Shown piece by piece: positions 61,372 to 64,000 of a stretch of 64,000 nt of DNA (its first letter is position 1; each line of letters opens with the position of its first letter). This DNA comes from Polyangium sp. 6x1 (GTDB taxonomy: Bacteria > Myxococcota_A > Polyangia > Polyangiales > Polyangiaceae), in contig NZ_JARZHH010000022.1 of the NCBI RefSeq assembly GCF_029946515.1, positions 62,001 to 126,000 of the forward strand. Direction: 5' to 3'. Both the position numbers and the translations under genes were made by a program. The notes below the pieces were generated by a model. The model ran no database searches. It was not told where the DNA came from and was given only the letters and a program-made list of their open reading frames with translations.

Positions 61372-62370
61372 CTAGCTCGTCCGAACCTTCTTACGCTCGC
61401 GCTTCTCGCGCTTGGCGACCACGGCGGCGGCGCGCTTGGCCATGATCTCGGGCGTGGGCGGGCGGCCGGGCAGCGGGTCCTGCTCGTCGTGGTGCTCTTC
61501 GATCGCGCCGGGCTCGTAGCCGAGCTCGAAGATGGCGACCTCGCGCTGACCTCGCTCGCCGAGGCGGATCGGCATGACGGACGCGCCGATGCCCGCGCCG
61601 ACGTACACCGCGCCGGGGTGCGCGCCGCCGCTCCTGCGGCTGCCGTAAAGGCCGTGCACGTAGCGGTGGCCCGCGAGCTTGCCGATCGCGAGCTCGTGCA
61701 GGCGGGCGAGCGTGACCTGGCCGGCGTGGGTGTGGCCGGACAAAACGAGCGGGATGTCGTGCGCCCAGAGGCCGTCGGCCTCCTCGGCGATGTGGGACAT
61801 GGCGATCGTCGGCAGATCGCGCCGCAGGCCCTTCAAGGCCTCTTCCCTGCGGGCGTGGCCGGTGTACGCGTCGTCCAGGCCGACGACCTGGAGCATCTGG
61901 TGGCGCAGGCCGATGATCGTGTGGCGATTGTCGAGGATCTCCACGCCGCCGCGGCGCAGGGCCAGGCGGACCTCGTCTGCGCCGGACCAGTAATCGTGGT
62001 TGCCGAGCACGGCCATCACGGGCGCCTCGAAGCGCCGCACGAGGGCCTCCAGGCGGTCGAGGTACTGCTGGCTGTGGCACACGAAATCGCCCGTGAGCAG
62101 GACGAGATCGGGCTTCTCCGCGTTGGTCAGCTCGACGGCGGCGAGCTGCACCGCCCACGGGGTCACGCGGCCGACGTGGAGGTCGGTCAGGTGCGCGATG
62201 CGCAGGTGGGACAGGTGCTCGGTGTAATGCGCAGGGCCGGCGAAGCGCCGGACCTGGATGCTCGTCTTGGCTCGCGCGACGGCCGCGGGGGGGAGGACGG
62301 TCTCGTCTCCGGGGAGGCGACCGCGGTACTGCTCGAGGAGCAAGCCTTCGGGAGGAGGGGTGCTCGACAC
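61372..62370 (-). CDS. Metallophosphoesterase (YaeI-like)
   Basis: 332 residues. All calcineurin-type metal motifs are present in order: HLTDLHVG, LLTGDFV, VLGNHDYW, MSHIAEEAD and SGHTHAGQV. This order and the absence of further domains match the YaeI-like phosphodiesterases that act on lipids or nucleotides. A basic Lys/Arg tail ends the protein. No signal peptide or membrane helix is clear. GTG start; the region upstream holds a cluster of hairpins. Converges on the peroxiredoxin gene. Substrate unknown. Confidence 0.88.
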   Translation of the reverse strand: MSSTPPPEGLLLEQYRGRLPGDETVLPPAAVARAKTSIQVRRFAGPAHYTEHLSHLRIAHLTDLHVGRVTPWAVQLAAVELTNAEKPDLVLLTGDFVCHSQQYLDRLEALVRRFEAPVMAVLGNHDYWSGADEVRLALRRGGVEILDNRHTIIGLRHQMLQVVGLDDAYTGHARREEALKGLRRDLPTIAMSHIAEEADGLWAHDIPLVLSGHTHAGQVTLARLHELAIGKLAGHRYVHGLYGSRRSGGAHPGAVYVGAGIGASVMPIRLGERGQREVAIFELGYEPGAIEEHHDEQDPLPGRPPTPEIMAKRAAAVVAKREKRERKKVRTS

Positions 62371-62500
62371 GAGGGATCAGTATAAGGCGCGCGAGCGCAC
62401 AAGCTATTGCTTTTGCCCGGGATTCGCCGCTCGCTCGCGCGAGGCTCCCGAGGCCTCCAGGCCTTTCGCGGTGTCCACTTTACCCGCCGGAGCCCGTCGT

Positions 62501-62662
62501 CTAGAACATCGATCGGTTTGACAACCGATCGATGTTCTAGACTCTTTCGTCCCGAGGGGGACGCCTCGCGTCCCCCTCTCGGCCAGGCAAAGCCCGGCCG
62601 ATTCACCCCCCGAGGGAAGATCGCTTCGCGATCTTCCAGAGCATCGAACCGTTCGATGCTCT
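62501..62662. repeat. Cluster of five hairpins upstream of the GT39-like gene
   Basis: Five consecutive palindromes: CTAGAACATCGATCGGTT/rc with loop TGAC (62501-62540, 18 bp perfect); GAGGGGGACGC/rc (62554-62578, 11 bp); TCGGCCAGGC/GCCCGGCCGA (62579-62601, one mismatch); GGAAGATCGC/rc (62615-62637, 10 bp); AGAGCATCGAA/rc (62638-62662, 11 bp). They fill most of the 308-base gap between divergent genes and end 16 bases before the ATG at 62679. No ORF. Confidence 0.8.
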
Positions 62663-62678
62663 AGCGTCCGAGCCACGG

Positions 62679-64000
62679 ATGGCAGAGCGGGGATTGCGCG
62701 GTGCCCTCCGGAGGGCGAGGGCGTTCGCGGAGAGGCCGTGGCTCCGCGTGCTCCTCGCCGGGACGTCGCTCCTCGCGGCGTCGTTCTTGCTCTGGCCCGG
62801 GGCCGAAGCGCCGAGGAAGGTGACGTGGGAGGCTCTCGTCCTCCCGTTCGCGCCGGGAGCGGTCGTCGCGCGTGGGTATCACCTGTCTCCGCCGCGACGA
62901 GGCGAGGAGCAGGACGTGATCTTCACGGCGCGGCGCGAGGCCGGGCCGGAGGGGCCCGCGGGGCGGATCGAGCTGCACGTCGTGGATCGGGGGCGATGGC
63001 CCGGCGTGCGCGAGACGAAGAGCTTCGGCGTGGCGTACGAGACGCCGCGATCCCGCGCGCCGATCGAGGATCTGGAAGCGGTGACGCAGGCGCTGCGCGA
63101 CGCGATCGACCGGAACGATACGGGGCTCGGCGCGCCCTCGTCGATTGCGCTCGCGGCCGAGCCGGAGCCACCTGCCGTGGCGCGCATGCTCGGGCGGCTC
63201 GAAGGGATCCGCATGATCGTGGTCCCGGCGCTGCTCGCGCTCGCGATGGGGCTCGTCGGGTCGCTCCGGCGAGGGGACGCGCTCGTGGCGGCTTCGCTCT
63301 TCGGCCTCGGGCTCGTGTTGCGGATCGTGCACCTCGATCTGCCGTTCGTGCATGACCAGGACGTGCAACGTCTCTTCACGGGGTCGCTGCCGCTCGGCGA
63401 GATCCTGACGGGCAAGGGGCTCGAGGATCGGCACCCGCCGCTCTGGTTCGTCGTGCTGCACGCGGCCCGGATGTTCGGGGGTTCGGAGGCGGTGATGCGC
63501 GCGCCCGCGGCGATCGCGGGGGCGCTGATCGCGCCGGCGATCGTGTGGGGCGGGCGGATCGTGCGAGGGCGCGCAGGGCCGCTCGGGGCGATCGCGGCGC
63601 TCGTCGTGGCCGTGAGCCCGGAGCTCGTGGCTCGCTCTCGCGAGGTGAGCGAGATCCCGATGTTCGGGCTGCTCGTGGTGGTGACGTGCGCGCTCGCGGC
63701 GCGGCTCGCGGAGGGGCCTTCGCGGGCGGCGCGGATCGGGCTCGCGGCGTCGACGGCGCTGCTCGCGTGGACGTATTACCTCGCGCCGCTCGTGATCGCG
63801 GGCGTGCTGCTCGGGTTCGTCGCTGCGCGCAAACCGCTGCGGACCGTGGCGTTGCCGATCGGCGTGGGGGCGGCGCTGGGCGCGCCGGCGTTCGTCCTTT
63901 TGGCGATGACGATCGTGCGCGATCACGGGGCGCGTGAGGTCGCTGCGCGGTTCCCGGATCTCGCGTGGGGCGACAGCTCGCCGCGCGGAATGCTCGGGTA
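62679..64000 (+). CDS. GT39-like glycosyltransferase membrane protein, cut by window end
   Basis: 440 residues visible, no stop. A first hydrophobic helix (residues 23-42) is followed by an extracytoplasmic domain of about 120 residues, then many membrane helices. The loop DLPFVHDQDVQRLF with DRHPPLWFVVLHAARMFGGSE and RAPAAIAG matches the acidic and HPPL motifs of GT39/ArnT-type (PMT_2) transferases, which use lipid-linked sugars. The large soluble insertion before the core is unusual for the family. It lies directly after a hairpin cluster that would form its 5' leader. Substrate unknown. Confidence 0.78.
   Translation, partial: MAERGLRGALRRARAFAERPWLRVLLAGTSLLAASFLLWPGAEAPRKVTWEALVLPFAPGAVVARGYHLSPPRRGEEQDVIFTARREAGPEGPAGRIELHVVDRGRWPGVRETKSFGVAYETPRSRAPIEDLEAVTQALRDAIDRNDTGLGAPSSIALAAEPEPPAVARMLGRLEGIRMIVVPALLALAMGLVGSLRRGDALVAASLFGLGLVLRIVHLDLPFVHDQDVQRLFTGSLPLGEILTGKGLEDRHPPLWFVVLHAARMFGGSEAVMRAPAAIAGALIAPAIVWGGRIVRGRAGPLGAIAALVVAVSPELVARSREVSEIPMFGLLVVVTCALAARLAEGPSRAARIGLAASTALLAWTYYLAPLVIAGVLLGFVAARKPLRTVALPIGVGAALGAPAFVLLAMTIVRDHGAREVAARFPDLAWGDSSPRGMLG

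Noticed and set aside
62501-62662. Hairpins as a tRNA or integron attC site
   Set aside because: No tRNA-type arms or anticodon loop, no integrase, and five separate simple hairpins rather than one attC fold.

Overview
The window reads as chromosomal DNA of a large-genome, very GC-rich myxobacterium, most likely a Polyangium/Sorangium relative. This is inferred from content: many lipoproteins with long Gly/Ser or Pro/Ala linkers after the lipobox, cysteine-rich lipoproteins with CGG-x-C repeats, Ser/Thr kinases fused to AAA and histidine-kinase modules, an animal-type adenylyl cyclase, a sigma-54 activator, and GTG starts at many genes. I see no rRNA, tRNA, CRISPR array, integrase, transposase or PKS/NRPS cluster.

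Layout. 0-12 kb: a tubulin-like protein (cut by the window edge), an arylsulfatase, a small lipoprotein, a two-gene unit of a SulP transporter with STAS and cyclic-nucleotide-binding domains plus a VWA protein, and a two-cyclase/AAA/TPR adenylyl cyclase. 12-16 kb: small membrane, binding-protein and lipoprotein genes. 16-24 kb: a 1849-residue kinase/ATPase/GAF/PAS/histidine kinase, a small helical protein and a PAS-STAS protein. 24-28.5 kb: a frameshifted sterol-desaturase-family gene, a lipoprotein pair, a TetR regulator, a lipoprotein and a GFA-domain protein. 28.9-31.3 kb: an NtrC-type regulator translationally coupled to an ABC ATPase. 31.5-36.4 kb: an OmpA-family protein, a lipoprotein, a SpoIIAA-like protein and a GT2 glycosyltransferase. 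36.7-43.2 kb: a SprT-like/DUF2786 protein, two tandem membrane sulfatases and a formimidoylglutamate-deiminase homologue. 43.5-51.8 kb: an M43 metalloprotease, a TMTC-like membrane protein with an enoyl-CoA-reductase-like SDR, RNase HI, a phosphoglycerate-mutase homologue lacking its catalytic serine, a PEGA-domain kinase and a YkgJ-type protein. 51.8-56 kb: four tandem cysteine-rich lipoproteins. 56.3-64 kb: a MoxR ATPase/DUF5682 pair, a coiled-coil/lipoprotein pair, a peroxiredoxin, a metallophosphoesterase and a GT39-like membrane protein cut by the window end.

Most worth a second look: (i) the cysteine-rich lipoprotein array, with signs of recent gene conversion between its outer members; (ii) multi-hairpin repeat elements at 36.4 and 62.5 kb, the first with paired substitutions that keep the stems intact, and a related palindrome translated inside the cyclase gene; (iii) three CACGTG palindromes 42 and 44 bp apart upstream of the PAS-STAS gene; (iv) enzymes with altered catalytic motifs (phosphoglycerate-mutase homologue, two protein kinases). 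Coordinates and motifs were read by eye; family assignments rest on motif recognition, not on database searches.
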